Positions 1 to 10,022 of a DNA stretch of 64,000 bases are shown piece after piece. The notes under the pieces were generated by a model, which saw only the letters and a list, made by a program, of their open reading frames with translations, did not search any database and was not told where the DNA came from. The stretch's first letter is position 1. Each line of letters begins with the position of its first letter. Location: contig OY804576.1 in assembly GCA_963680875.1 (NCBI GenBank), positions 74,219,668 to 74,283,667 on the forward strand. Reading direction: 5' to 3'. A program made the translations under genes and the position numbers. This DNA comes from Bathymodiolus brooksi. Its lineage: Eukaryota > Mollusca > Bivalvia > Mytilida > Modiolidae.

Positions 1-168
1 GCCTATCACCACTACAGTTCTGAGTACGAACCTCGTTCATGGCGAGGTGTACTCGATACAACATTATGTGATTTTCTCCGGATTGTCCGGTTTCCTCTAC
101 CAATAAAACTGAACGCAACGATATTGCTGAAATATTGTTGAAAGTGGCGTTAAACACCATAAACAAAC
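1..168 (+). repeat. SINE-A, 5'-truncated copy
   Basis: The window opens inside a tRNA-derived SINE, called SINE-A here. A degraded box-B-like stretch (GAGTACGAACC) is followed by the family body (GGCGAGGTGTACTCGATAC) and the conserved 3' part ending GTGGCGTTAAACACCATAAA. About 25 bases of the middle (AAAGTTTGTCAGTGACTTGC in other copies) are deleted. Other copies in the window confirm the family. Confidence 0.85.
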
Positions 169-1287
169 TAAACCGTAAACCTTCAACCCTAAGCCAAATG
201 CAGATTCTAACCGAGTTCTAACATAAGTACATGGTACTTTTTAATTATACCCTGGATAGTGAGTAATCACACAGATGAAGCCACTTCTGTTTGCTCTGGA
301 AAATCTACATGTTGTTTTTTTCTGCTTTCTGACGATACCCTTAATGCAACTTTTTCTAATTAAAACTCTTTTCTGACATTAATAAAAGATGAAGTAAATA
401 GAATCTTCACGGTAACGTTTATCATCCTTAATGTCTCAATATTAATAGGCAGAGAAGCCACTTTATTTGAACAAGAATCGTTAATATAACAATTTATATT
501 TAATCTAATTGGATCACAAATGCATGAAATAACAACTGAAAGCCGTAATGAAATTTTCAATCTCTGATAGTTTCTCAACCTTTCTTATTGTTTACATAGA
601 AATTCATGAATACACTTGAAGTTATTAAACTAGATGAGAGTAATGGAATAGACTTAGGTTTCTATTTGTGAAATTCTACAATTAAATTCCTTGTGACTTT
701 ACCCTAGGGACTTTTCATGAAATTTATTACATGAAATTACATGATTTTATTTTATCATATCATGTTGTCTTGAATGAAATCTATGTAATAAATTGTAAGG
801 GTTGTCTCCACCTTGCACGTATTATTGTCATAGGAAGTCATAAAAGGCAGAAAACAAAATAATTTGGTTTTAATTTTAATTAAGGGGACGATGATTGTCC
901 AAGATAAGAACGAATTGAAATGCACATAGAACAAAATAGAAACAAAGCAATAGTACATACGTATGGATTATTAAAACTGAAAGTAGATAATGTCCTAAAA
1001 GATGGAGAAAGTCCCTCGGGTAGACAGATATTAGAAGGAGATCCACAAAGGAAAAAGATGATTTTTAAAACATATTTCAATTTCTGTAATTCTTTTTCAG
1101 ATACAACTCCAGAGAATTGTTATATTGATAAGTTAATAATTTCTGGAAATGTTTAATATCTGAATGGAACAAACTAGAAAACTAGGACAAGACGCCATTT
1201 ATTCTCAAAACAATGAAAACAACAATCTGAACGCTTTACAGGTGCATAATATATACTAACGGTAAAAAGCAACAAAGATAGATCAAT
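169..1287. other. AT-rich stretch, no supported gene
   Basis: I see no gene here. The longest open frame is at 920-1156 (+, 78 residues, starting MHIEQNRNKA). A fair splice acceptor (TTCTTTTTCAG) ends at about 1099, so an exon cannot be excluded, but there is no recognisable domain. Confidence 0.4.
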
Positions 1288-1490
1288 AGAAGAGTTTGAA
1301 GATAGCAAAGGGGTAATCAGAATCCGTAAATTGAAGAACCGACACCACAATGGCCGAAAGGACAAACAACGATCTGCAACACATAAAACTAACGATCGAG
1401 TATCACGAACCTCACTAAAAACCGAGGGTGAACTCAGGTGCTCCAGAAGGGTAAGCTGTTCCTGCTCCGCTAGTGCCATCCGTCGTGTTT
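1288..1490 (-). mobile_element. PLE-A 3' tail, solo fragment
   Basis: Read on the minus strand this is the 3' untranslated tail found downstream of the YIDD reverse transcriptase at 18.7-19.7 kb: GGAGCAGGAAC.., GGAGCACCTGAGTTCACCC, a GTTCGTGATACTCGATC-like block, and an end near CTTCAAACTCTTC. No RT sequence is attached, as expected for a strongly 5'-truncated retroelement insertion. Confidence 0.75.
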
Positions 1491-2194
1491 AGAATGGCTA
1501 TTTATTGCTAGTAGTGCTTTTCAGACTAGACTAGCTTACAATGCATTTCTTAAATTCTGTTGTCGGCATTACTTGTGGGATGAAAAGACATCAAATATGT
1601 ATATTTTTATACATAGAGCCAAGTGTGCATTAATGCATTAATGCAAAATATGCAGTGTCAACACAAGACCTGGAAAGATTGAGTGATTGTTGCAAAGTGG
1701 GTACTATTTTAGCAATATAATCACAAGACCTGGAAAACTTGAGAAGGAGCCATTATTGCTTCTAAAGACTATATACATTAAAAAAACATTGTCGAGACAT
1801 TGAGTGTGGTCCTTGACTAATTCAGATTTACAAGAACTTTTGCTTCAATATTGTCCCGATGATGATGAAAAATATGGCCGATAACAGAAGTAAGCCATTA
1901 CGATTTCATCATTAACTGAATAAATATACTTGACAAACCCTGTCAATGTTTTGTCTCCCAAACGCACGACAATATACGACAAATATTAGAAGCCGATTGG
2001 TTCTTATTTCTACTCCATTAACGACCAGAGAAAGTCTCTAGGGAAGATACAATCACGTTCGTTCTACAAGTGTTCTCAATCAAATGTAGATTATTGAAAA
2101 CCGTGAACTGACAGATTGCAAAAATTCTCATGCTTTTTTATACACTACAAATTTCTTATAATAGATAGACAATTGGTAATATTGTCTACGGTTT
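1491..2194. other. Intergenic, no gene seen
   Basis: Unique-looking AT-rich DNA. The phrase CACAAGACCTGGAAA occurs twice (near 1660 and 1722), so a small degenerate local duplication is present. No open frame worth calling. Confidence 0.4.
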
Positions 2195-2306
2195 GGTTTA
2201 TGTTTTATGATGTTTAACGCCACTCTCAACAATATTTCAGTTATATCGTAGCGGTCAGTTTTACTGGTGGGGGAAACTGGAGTATCCGGAGAAAACCATA
2301 TTTCTT
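2195..2306 (-). repeat. SINE-A 3' fragment
   Basis: It contains the family's 3' block in inverted sense (GATGTTTAACGCCACTCTCA, then CAGTTTTACTGGTGG and GAGTATCCGGAGAAAACCA). The tRNA-like head is missing, and the copy breaks off at AAACCA into pyrimidine-rich unique DNA. Confidence 0.8.
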
Positions 2307-2503
2307 TCTTGTCTTTTTTTCTTAGGTAGAAAGAAAAGAATTACATTTCTAATATATGTATATTATTAAACATACGAACTGATAGTACGAGACAGATTAA
2401 AATATGTCAAGTATTTCTCAAAATAATTTTCGCACATATTGATTGCATGACAATACATTATCACTTTGTTTTTTAATATACAATATATTTTTATGAGAAA
2501 ATA

Positions 2504-2765
<262 letters not shown>

Positions 2766-3723
2766 GGTGGTACTGTGATATACATATGAACGGAAATTCA
2801 GATAACCACGGACAATAAGAAAACAAAAAGGATAGAGCTAAAAGAAAGGCATTGGAACGGGTAAACAATGTTATCTCCTAAAGATGTATTGCCCAATAGT
2901 AGCGGGAAGGATACAACCCCTCCTAGTTGTGTTGGACGAATTAAACGCATAACTCGCCCTTAGGACGGAACAGAAATGATTGGGTGTATGAGGAATAACA
3001 CGCTCCTTGCATGTTAAAGGAGGCGTAACGGTTTGATAGGAGTGGAATAATCGTGATGGCCCTTTTCACGGCAGAAATTTTCGATTTTATCCATTATATC
3101 CTCTTTTGTCCTAGGTAATCTAACACTCCTTCCCACAAGTCCACCCTCGAGTGTCAACTTTTACGTACATGATGTATTATTTGTAAGCTTGTTCTTGTTA
3201 TGAATAACTACTCCCTCGTTTCATGTTAAACAACAACTAAGTATTTAAGCAATCTTCAGTAACGGAAGAAAATTGTCCTTTACGTGCAATGAGAGTAGGA
3301 TTTTCCAAACACGGAGCGACGATTTGGGTTTTTGATTTGTCCCAATGGACACCACAGCGGGGTAAATTATGTCATATTTAGGTATCACGACGTTCTGTTT
3401 GATACTAATTTAAGGAATTGAATTCTTCCTAGTCTGGAAATGAAACTGGTTTAAGCAATAAGAAATCAATGTATGAAAGATCAGTTTAAAAAAAAAAGCA
3501 GATAAACAAGTTTGTTTGTCAGGTAAATTAAAATAACTTTACCAAAGCTACTAAACATGCATAAACACTATGCAAGCAAAAAGGTATACTTCTAATACAT
3601 ATACAACGAGCGATAACTCCTGTTCACAGAAATTACAGACATAATTTGATTTTTCCAAATAAATTGTCCAAATATACACAAGCGCATAACATAAAAACGA
3701 CAAAAACATAATTATGCAAAATG
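2766..3723. other. Intergenic, no gene seen
   Basis: No coding frame, RNA gene or clear repeat. Part of 2766-3080 may be diverged SINE-B body, but I could not align it convincingly. Confidence 0.35.
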
Positions 3724-3945
3724 AAGAAGAGTTTGAAGATACCAAAGGGGTAATCAGAATCCATAAATCGGAAGCAGGACAGACAACACACTGGTCAAAA
3801 GAAAAAGGACAAAAGGACATACAACGATCTACAAAACATACACATAAAACTAAAGATCGAGTAACACGAACCCCACTAAAAATCGGGGGTGAACTCAGGT
3901 GCTCTGGAAGGGTAATCAATTCCTGCTCCACTAGTTCAAGTCATG
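3724..3945 (-). mobile_element. PLE-A 3' tail, solo fragment
   Basis: A minus-strand copy of the PLE-A tail. It ends at AAGAGTTTGAAGATACCAAA and contains the GGTGAACTCAGGTGCTC and CAATTCCTGCTCCACTAGT blocks (plus-strand spelling). The apparent ORFs at 3551-3931 (-) and 3714-3956 (+) are shadows of this noncoding tail. Confidence 0.8.
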
Positions 3946-4349
3946 CCACTTGTTAATTAATATTTAATATGGTGCTATATAGATTAATTGCTTGATGCAA
4001 CACAGTTGAATCATTTATTTAGCAAATAGTGAAATAAAGGCTCTTAATTTGTGCCTTTGTACATGATTCACATTATTCCATTTAATAGAAAATAAGAAAA
4101 GAAAAGAGATAATAAACAACTTAGAATGTAAAGTACCTTCATGGATGTCAATGGAAAGAAAGAACAAATCATTGTTTTCATTAGCGACGACCGACATTGA
4201 CCTAGCACGATTGCGTCACAGTACATATCCATCCGCGTTGGTCAGCGCATGTCAAATGATGAACTGACCCAATACATTTCTGATATGATTTAGTACGTCC
4301 ACCCTAGGTTTATCTATCGGTACACTTCAAAGGAATGCGGCACAAATTA

Positions 4350-4564
4350 CCGATAACAAAGAGGTATAGTCAAAATCCATATTGGAAGGACATGCAATAC
4401 AATGGCAAAATGAAAAAGGACAAAATTACAAACAATGATTGACAAAATACTATACAGAAAACTAAAGATTGAAAAACACGATCCACACTAAAAACCGAGG
4501 GGTGAACTCAGGTGATTCGAAAGGGTAAGCAGTTCCCGCTCTACTACTGGCACCCATCGTGTTA
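4350..4564 (-). mobile_element. PLE-A 3' tail, diverged solo fragment
   Basis: Same tail as at 3724-3945 but older: the CAAAGGGGCAATCAGAATCC block is eroded to ACAAAGAGGTATAGTCAAAA, while GGTGAACTCAGGTGATTCG and AGCAGTTCCCGCTCTACTA remain. Flanks on both sides (3946-4349, 4565-5142) show no gene. Confidence 0.7.
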
Positions 4565-5142
4565 CTCTTGTTAGACTTCGAGTAATGTCATGGAAGAGGA
4601 ATGAAGGACGGCGTTGTGACTGTGACAAAGAAACATATCCGTGGTCATCTGTGACACAGATATTACTCGATTAATTCTTCACTTTGCTGTCGTAAAACTA
4701 CACTCAAAACAATAGGGTGTGTTCGATTTATTAGGTAACTGCAGTCTGTTTGATTTAGTGATTCCATTCTCAAATCGTTAATTAGTTTTTCTATTTGCTA
4801 CAGTAATATTTGTGATAAAAAATCAAGTTTAAATCTAAAAAGATGGAACTAAGTGGAAAACTTAGTTCCTCATACTTTATAAAATTGTTGTTAGAAAATA
4901 TGAAAAAAATGAGTCAAAATTAGGCGTAGAATAAAGCATAAACAGGAAAATACAGTTGGTTAATGTAGTTAATTATATGAAATTATGTTGTATATATTTG
5001 TATTTTGTAAATAGAAAAATAAAAAATAAATGAAAAAAATTTCTTCACTTTGAAACTGTAACTTGTTAGATAATTTAGCATGATGCAAATTTTCATCAAT
5101 ACGATGGTACATATCATTAATGTATGGTTTTCATGAAATGTT

Positions 5143-5340
5143 TGTAGATACCAAAGAAGTAATCAGAAACCGTAAATCTAAGAATGATTGGCAATGCAAT
5201 GGCCAAAAGAAGGACAAACAGAAAAATTATGATCTCTAAAGCTTTATACAGAAAACTAAAGATTTAGCAATACGAACCCAACAAACAACCGGAGATGAAC
5301 TATTGTCAAAAATCCGGTTGCTAAGTCATCAATGAGAAAA
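5143..5340 (-). mobile_element. PLE-A tail, degraded
   Basis: Blocks GATACCAAAGAAGTAATCAG, CAATGGCCAAAAGAAGGAC and CGGAGATGAACT follow the PLE-A tail in order, but the GAGCACCTGAG end is lost. Confidence 0.6.
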
Positions 5341-5420
5341 GGACGGGATTGTGATTACGATAAAGGGAACATTGCTACTATCTTTAGGGAGAAACCAATA
5401 TGTATATTTGTGTTTTTATT

Positions 5421-6477
5421 AAGAAGAGTTTGAAGTTACCAAAGGGGCAATCAGAATCCGTATATCGAAGAACAGACAACACAATGGCCAAAAGAAAAGG
5501 TACAAAAGGACAAACAACGATCTACAAAACATACATATAAAACTAAAGATCGAACCCCACTAAAAACCGGGGGAACTCAGGTGCTCCCAAATGGTAAGCA
5601 GTTCCTGCTCCACTAGTGACACCCATCGTGTTAATCTAGTTACAAACTCGGTGATAAGTCATGAATGAGGAAAGGCCCGGTAAGTGTTTGCGACAAGTGG
5701 AACATATCCGTGGTCATTTGTGACACAGATATTCCATAGCGGTCAACCAAGTCATGGTGGCGACCGTAAAACTTTCGAAGTGATGACTTCAACTTAACTA
5801 AGTGGAACCATTGGTTCAGTAGCTTTCTTGTTAGCAGCAACCCTCTATCAAGGAAATCCTGATAGGAACCACACGCTCTGGAATATCGTATCAACTGAGA
5901 GATACATACTCCATATGCAGATGCTGCTGGAATGTTGCTACATATGAATGGAAAGTTCACAATGGGAAGATTGAAATCAACTCTTTTGTCGTAAAGTTTC
6001 GTTCTTAACCGCCCATCACTGTCAATTTCAAGATGTAGGTCAAGGTATGAAGCAGACCTATCTGTATATGTGGTATCCTTTATTTCAAGCTCAATGGGAT
6101 AGATGCGATCAACGACATCACCAAACCTAGAATTATTTAGTGAAAGGACATCATCTATATAACGTGAAATTAAAGGATCGGGCTAACTTCTTTTCGTTTT
6201 TCTTGACATGCCCCTGTATGAAATCTGCCTGATACGAATAAAGGAACAAGTCGGCGAGAAGAGCAGCATAGTTTGTACCCATAGGTATGCCGACTGTCTG
6301 TTGAAAATCACGCCCACCAAGGATAACAAATATATTGTCAATCAAACACTCGATCATGTTGATGATATCAGTTTCAGAGAACTTTTTGGTAGAATCAGAG
6401 TGGTTTTTTTTATTAAGTATTTTCTTTTGTAATTTCAAAAGTATAGTGGTTTGTGTGTTTTTTCTTTGTAGCCGTCT
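5421..6477 (-). pseudogene. PLE-A reverse transcriptase, decayed 3' half
   Basis: A retroelement reverse transcriptase of the YIDD type, probably Penelope-like, which would copy its own RNA into DNA. On the minus strand the fragments read in order: FSETDIINMIECLIDNIF (about 6340-6400), GIPMGTNYAALLADLFLYSY (about 6225-6290; usual members have NCA), the expected YIDDVLSLNN region (about 6140-6170), and NFPFICSNIPAASAYGV through SVSQMTTDMFHLS (5690-5960). The frame breaks near 6150 and again around 5960-6000. After the coding part comes the full 3' tail, ending at 5421. The N-terminal half and any GIY-YIG endonuclease are absent. Neighbour 6487-6868 is the same element in opposite orientation. 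The family is assigned from motif memory and was not searched. Confidence 0.8.
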
Positions 6478-6486
6478 AGAATAATT

Positions 6487-6868
6487 CCAGCAGTACCTGC
6501 CTATGCAGAACATTTCTCTCCGTTGATGCGACATTCCAGAGCTTGTGGTTTCTATCGGGGTTTCCTTGATACCAAGCTAACAAGGTACCTACTGAAACAA
6601 GGGTTCCAATTGGTTAAGTTGAAGTCATCACTTTGAAAGTTTTACAGTCGCCACCATGACTTGGTAAACGTTAGGGAATGAATGTGCTACAAATGACTAC
6701 GGATATGTTTCACTTGTCGTGAGCACTTCCCGGTCCTTTCCTCATTCATGACTTATCACTGGATTTGTAACTAGAGTAACACAACTGGTGCTACTAGTGG
6801 TGCAGGAACTACTTACCCTTCCGGAGCACCTGAGTTCGTCCCAGTCTTTTACTTGTCTTAGTGTGGTT
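6487..6868 (+). pseudogene. PLE-A RT C-terminal fragment plus start of tail
   Basis: On the plus strand this reads IPAVPAY..LMRHSRACGF..GFLDTKL..LKQGFQLVKLKSSL, then a stop where other copies have RKFYGRHHDLV. It continues into CTACTAGTGGTGCAGGAACT and GGAGCACCTGAGTTCG and then diverges. It lies ten bases from the minus-strand copy, giving a head-to-head pair. Several stops, not functional. Confidence 0.8.
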
Positions 6869-6992
6869 CGCGTTGTTCAATGCTGTCAAATTACATGTCT
6901 TCACGTTATTAGTTCAGTGTTGTGCTCTCCGCTACGGTTGCAGCGTAGAAACGAGATTGATTCGTCTTAACTTCCGTTTGATGTGTGTGTGT

Positions 6993-7262
6993 GGGGGGGG
7001 GGGGGGTCATGTTTAATTTATGTTATTTGTATTTATCTACTTATACTGGTGTGCAACACGATTTCCATGACAGATGATGCTAACCCTTCCGGAGCACCTG
7101 AGTTCACCTTCGGGTTTTTTAGTGGGGTTCGTGTTACTCAATCTTTAGTTTTCTGTGTGGTGTTTTGTAGATCGTTTTTTGTCATTGTTTTGTATATCCT
7201 TCTTCGATTTACGGATTCTGATAAGCCCTTTGTTATCTTCAAACTTTTTTTATGTCGAATTC
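6993..7262 (+). mobile_element. G14 run and a PLE-A tail fragment
   Basis: A run of 14 G follows a short TG repeat at 6985-7006. From about 7080 the plus strand carries AACCCTTCCGGAGCACCTGA, GGGGTTCGTGTTACTCAATC and a final TCTTCAAACTTTT-like end near 7250. This is a solo PLE-A tail. The open frame 6983-7273 merely crosses it. Confidence 0.7.
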
Positions 7263-7321
7263 CTATTCAATGAACGAACATAGCTACTTATCAAAATTTA
7301 TATAAATACATACACCTGATT

Positions 7322-7421
7322 GCTATACATGTAGATATAAACTATTAAGAAGTCTTTTAAGTGTATATAATGCTATACATGTAGATATAAACTATTAAGA
7401 AGTCTTTTAAGTGTATATAAT
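7322..7421. repeat. 50-bp perfect tandem duplication
   Basis: The unit starting GCTATACATGTAGATATAAA occurs twice back to back (7322-7371 and 7372-7421) with no mismatch that I can see, so it is recent or homogenised. Confidence 0.9.
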
Positions 7422-8359
7422 ACTTAGTAATTTTGATAAAAAAAAAAAGTAAACATTCAGATAAAATATCCTGGATAGTTTCCTTAGTAACCTCCCTGCA
7501 AAAAATAAATCATAACATTATTTACTATCAATTCCATAGATAATGCGAGGTCAACAATTGTAAAATGTATTTTTCAAAACAAGAATAAAACAATTGTCAA
7601 AAACATGGGAACAAGAAGTAAATATATAGCTGTTTATTGATATCATAGACAGACAGTCTCACTCCGTTGTAGATATTTAAAAACAAAACAAACAAGAAAA
7701 ACAAGTACCAAATCAGGTGAATGACTTGTCATGATTTCCAGTGCAATTAAAGAATCTCGATGCTTTGACCTTGCATTTGAGATATAATCTATCGATATAG
7801 TTTCTAAAGACTCTAAATGGTATCCGTTATGATTTTTGGAAGACAGTCTTGACCGCCATTGTATGTTAGTGGGTATTACAATACCTATTTCTGTTGTATT
7901 TCATTTTATCACCAAAACAATGTAAGTTTATATGTACATTTATTTTAATTTTTTCGGTTGTTGTTTAATTTCAATTATAAACCTATAGACGTTGTTAATA
8001 CTTATATTTATGTACGAACCGGAAGTGTACAATGCTATTTTACATGAGTATAGTTATCAATTCGCATAATTAGCGACTGACCACAATCCTGACACCGCTG
8101 ACATTGGGTCGCACTCCGATACCCACCTCAAGGGTTATGGTTACCATGCACCTACCAATGACTGAAGGTTTTAAGGGTAGACTCGCTATATCTGTCTGCG
8201 CATTGCTCCCCAATAAGTCCAGTAGTCATGATATAACTGAAAAATGTCTGAAAGTTACGATACTTGAAAATGTGAGAGACATAAAACGACTCCAAATAAG
8301 CTTACTTCAGAACAAGATACAGTAGTCACTGAGAATATCGTATCAATAAGTGTATGGGT
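7422..8359. other. Intergenic, no gene seen
   Basis: AT-rich. The frame at 8104-8325 (+) has no recognisable domain and no convincing splice signals. Confidence 0.4.
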
Positions 8360-8567
8360 TAGGTTTTAGGTTTCATGGTGTTTAACGCCACTTTCAACAG
8401 TATTTCAGTTACATCGTGGCCGTCAGTTTTATTGGTAGAGGAAACCGGAGTACCTGGAGAAAATCACCGACCTGTCGCATGTTGCTGACAAACTTTATCG
8501 CCTAATGTTGCATCGAGTACACCTCGCCGTGAACGGGGTTCGAACTACCATACGATCACGACTACGA
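8360..8567 (-). repeat. SINE-A copy with internal deletion
   Basis: A minus-strand SINE-A running from GGTGTTTAACGCCACTTTCA to ACCATACGATCACGACTACG. The segment between box B (GGGGTTCGAACT) and the 5' end (about 50 bases, CACAACTTTAGTGGTGATAG in other copies) is missing. Confidence 0.85.
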
Positions 8568-8806
8568 CGATATGCATTACAGTAACTTACACAAACCAAC
8601 CAATAAGATTTATGTTTAGTTCAATTACTTCGTTTAATCATAAAATATAACTATGATATACTTACTTTCATTTGCCTCTGAAAAAAAAAGAAGAAAACAT
8701 GAGGATTTGATTATAAGCCATAGTCATAAATATTTATATTTCACTACTATGTACAAAAAAAGAACACATCATAAAAAAAGCATAGCCATTTACTAGACTT
8801 TAAATA

Positions 8807-9010
8807 AACGTTAGAGAATACCGAACAACCAATCAAAAATGGACAATGCAGAGAAACTGGCACACAAGACGAGGAAAACAACACAAACGCACAACACAAT
8901 ATGTGTTGGACACCACTATTCGCAAACAAACACAAATAACGTAAATAAGACACGAACCCTCCTGCAAACAACTGGAGGTAACGACGAACAGAACATGATA
9001 TTAGAACAAA
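8807..9010. repeat. Interspersed repeat D, copy 1
   Basis: It starts AAATAAACGTTAGAGAATAC and shares long stretches with 16508-16730 (AATATGTGTTGGACA, CAAACAAACACAAAT, ACTGGAGGTAA) and with the inverted 14605-14710. This defines a family of at least about 200 bp. No coding capacity or terminal repeats seen, so the class is unknown. Confidence 0.7.
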
Positions 9011-9328
9011 AATATGCATAGCCTGGTTTAAAAAGAGAATTTCAAGGTAAAATCAAATGGTAAAGTGTTCATTAATACTGAAAATGTTTCTTCGTAATTA
9101 TGTCATATAAATTTATTTGATATTAGTTTCTCTTTCGCATTAATAAGTAACTTTGAACACAAACAAATGCACTAGACACCATATTATTGATGTACTTCCA
9201 AACTTAACTTTTTTCATGCATCCTCTCTACGAAGGAGTTGTATCCTCACGGAAGGGTAAGGTTGTCAATCTTCACTTTAATATTACCATGAGCATTTACC
9301 ACCTATTTGTACCCGAGTCCCTTGTATA

Positions 9329-10009
9329 TTAATAAGTTTTACTTACTCTATTGTATGTCCTACCGCTATTATATCTATTTCCTCCAGTATAATATCTATT
9401 ACCACCGCCATTTCCACCTCCACCACCACCGTTACCATTTAGACCCCAATATAACTGAGAACCGCCCCCGCCACTACCTCCAGGAACGCCACGGGCACGA
9501 TCACCTCCAGTCGCTCTGAAAGGGTTAAGATTGGCAGTGCCACCACCAGATCCACCATTTCCGCCGCTAGCAACTAGATCCAAATTTAAATGAGAACCAC
9601 CTCCGCCACCGCCTCCGCCTCCGTCTCCGCCTCCGCCACCGCCACCGCCTCCGCCACCACCTCCGCCACCGCCACCGCCTCCGCCATCGCCTCCGCCACC
9701 GCCTCCGCCTCCGCCACCGTCTACGCCACCGCCTCCGCCTCCGCCACCACCTCCATGGACACCACGGTCACGATCACCTGTATTCAGTCCACCGGATACA
9801 CCCTTTCCGCCGCCTCCATTATTGCCTACAGCCCAACCATTGTATTCACCCCAACCATTGTATTCACCACCGCCATTATATCCACCCCTGCCATTGTATC
9901 CACCACCACCATTGTATCCACCCCCACCATAAGAAGGTCTACCAAATATTCTTCTACCTGACACAATCACACTTGCGCATACAAGAAGAGCGCAGATTTT
10001 CAGCATCAT
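9329..10009 (-). CDS. Secreted glycine/tyrosine-rich protein, first coding exon
   Basis: The start is ATG at 10009, giving MMLKICALLVCASVIVSG, a clear signal peptide with cleavage likely before RRIFG. The mature chain has GGGGYNG-type repeats near its N terminus, a long poly-Gly stretch with scattered Asp in the middle, and a basic Arg/Tyr/Asn end (GGNRYYTGGNRYNSGRTYNR). Such composition is typical of shell-matrix, byssal or cuticle structural proteins, but low-complexity sequence cannot fix orthology. The open frame runs to TAA at 9329 (226 residues). However AGA|GTAAGT, a textbook splice donor in phase 0, falls at 9347/9346, so VSKTY is probably intron and the protein continues in an exon I could not find. 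Just upstream, CTTGTAAAATTGCAG ends about 6 bases before the ATG and looks like an acceptor, suggesting a separate 5'-UTR exon. The plus-strand frame 9590-9961 is its shadow. Confidence 0.7.
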   Translation of the reverse strand: MMLKICALLVCASVIVSGRRIFGRPSYGGGGYNGGGGYNGRGGYNGGGEYNGWGEYNGWAVGNNGGGGKGVSGGLNTGDRDRGVHGGGGGGGGGGVDGGGGGGGGGGDGGGGGGGGGGGGGGGGGGGGDGGGGGGGGGSHLNLDLVASGGNGGSGGGTANLNPFRATGGDRARGVPGGSGGGGSQLYWGLNGNGGGGGGNGGGNRYYTGGNRYNSGRTYNRVSKTY

Positions 10010-10022
10010 GAAAGGCTGCAAT

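Noticed and set aside
920..1156. 78-codon plus-strand ORF
   Set aside because: No domain, no paralogue in the window, and only one weak splice-like signal. It may be chance in AT-rich DNA.
9590..9961. Plus-strand ORF rich in Ala, Ser and Thr
   Set aside because: It is the antisense of the glycine-rich coding exon and has no signal peptide or splice signals of its own.
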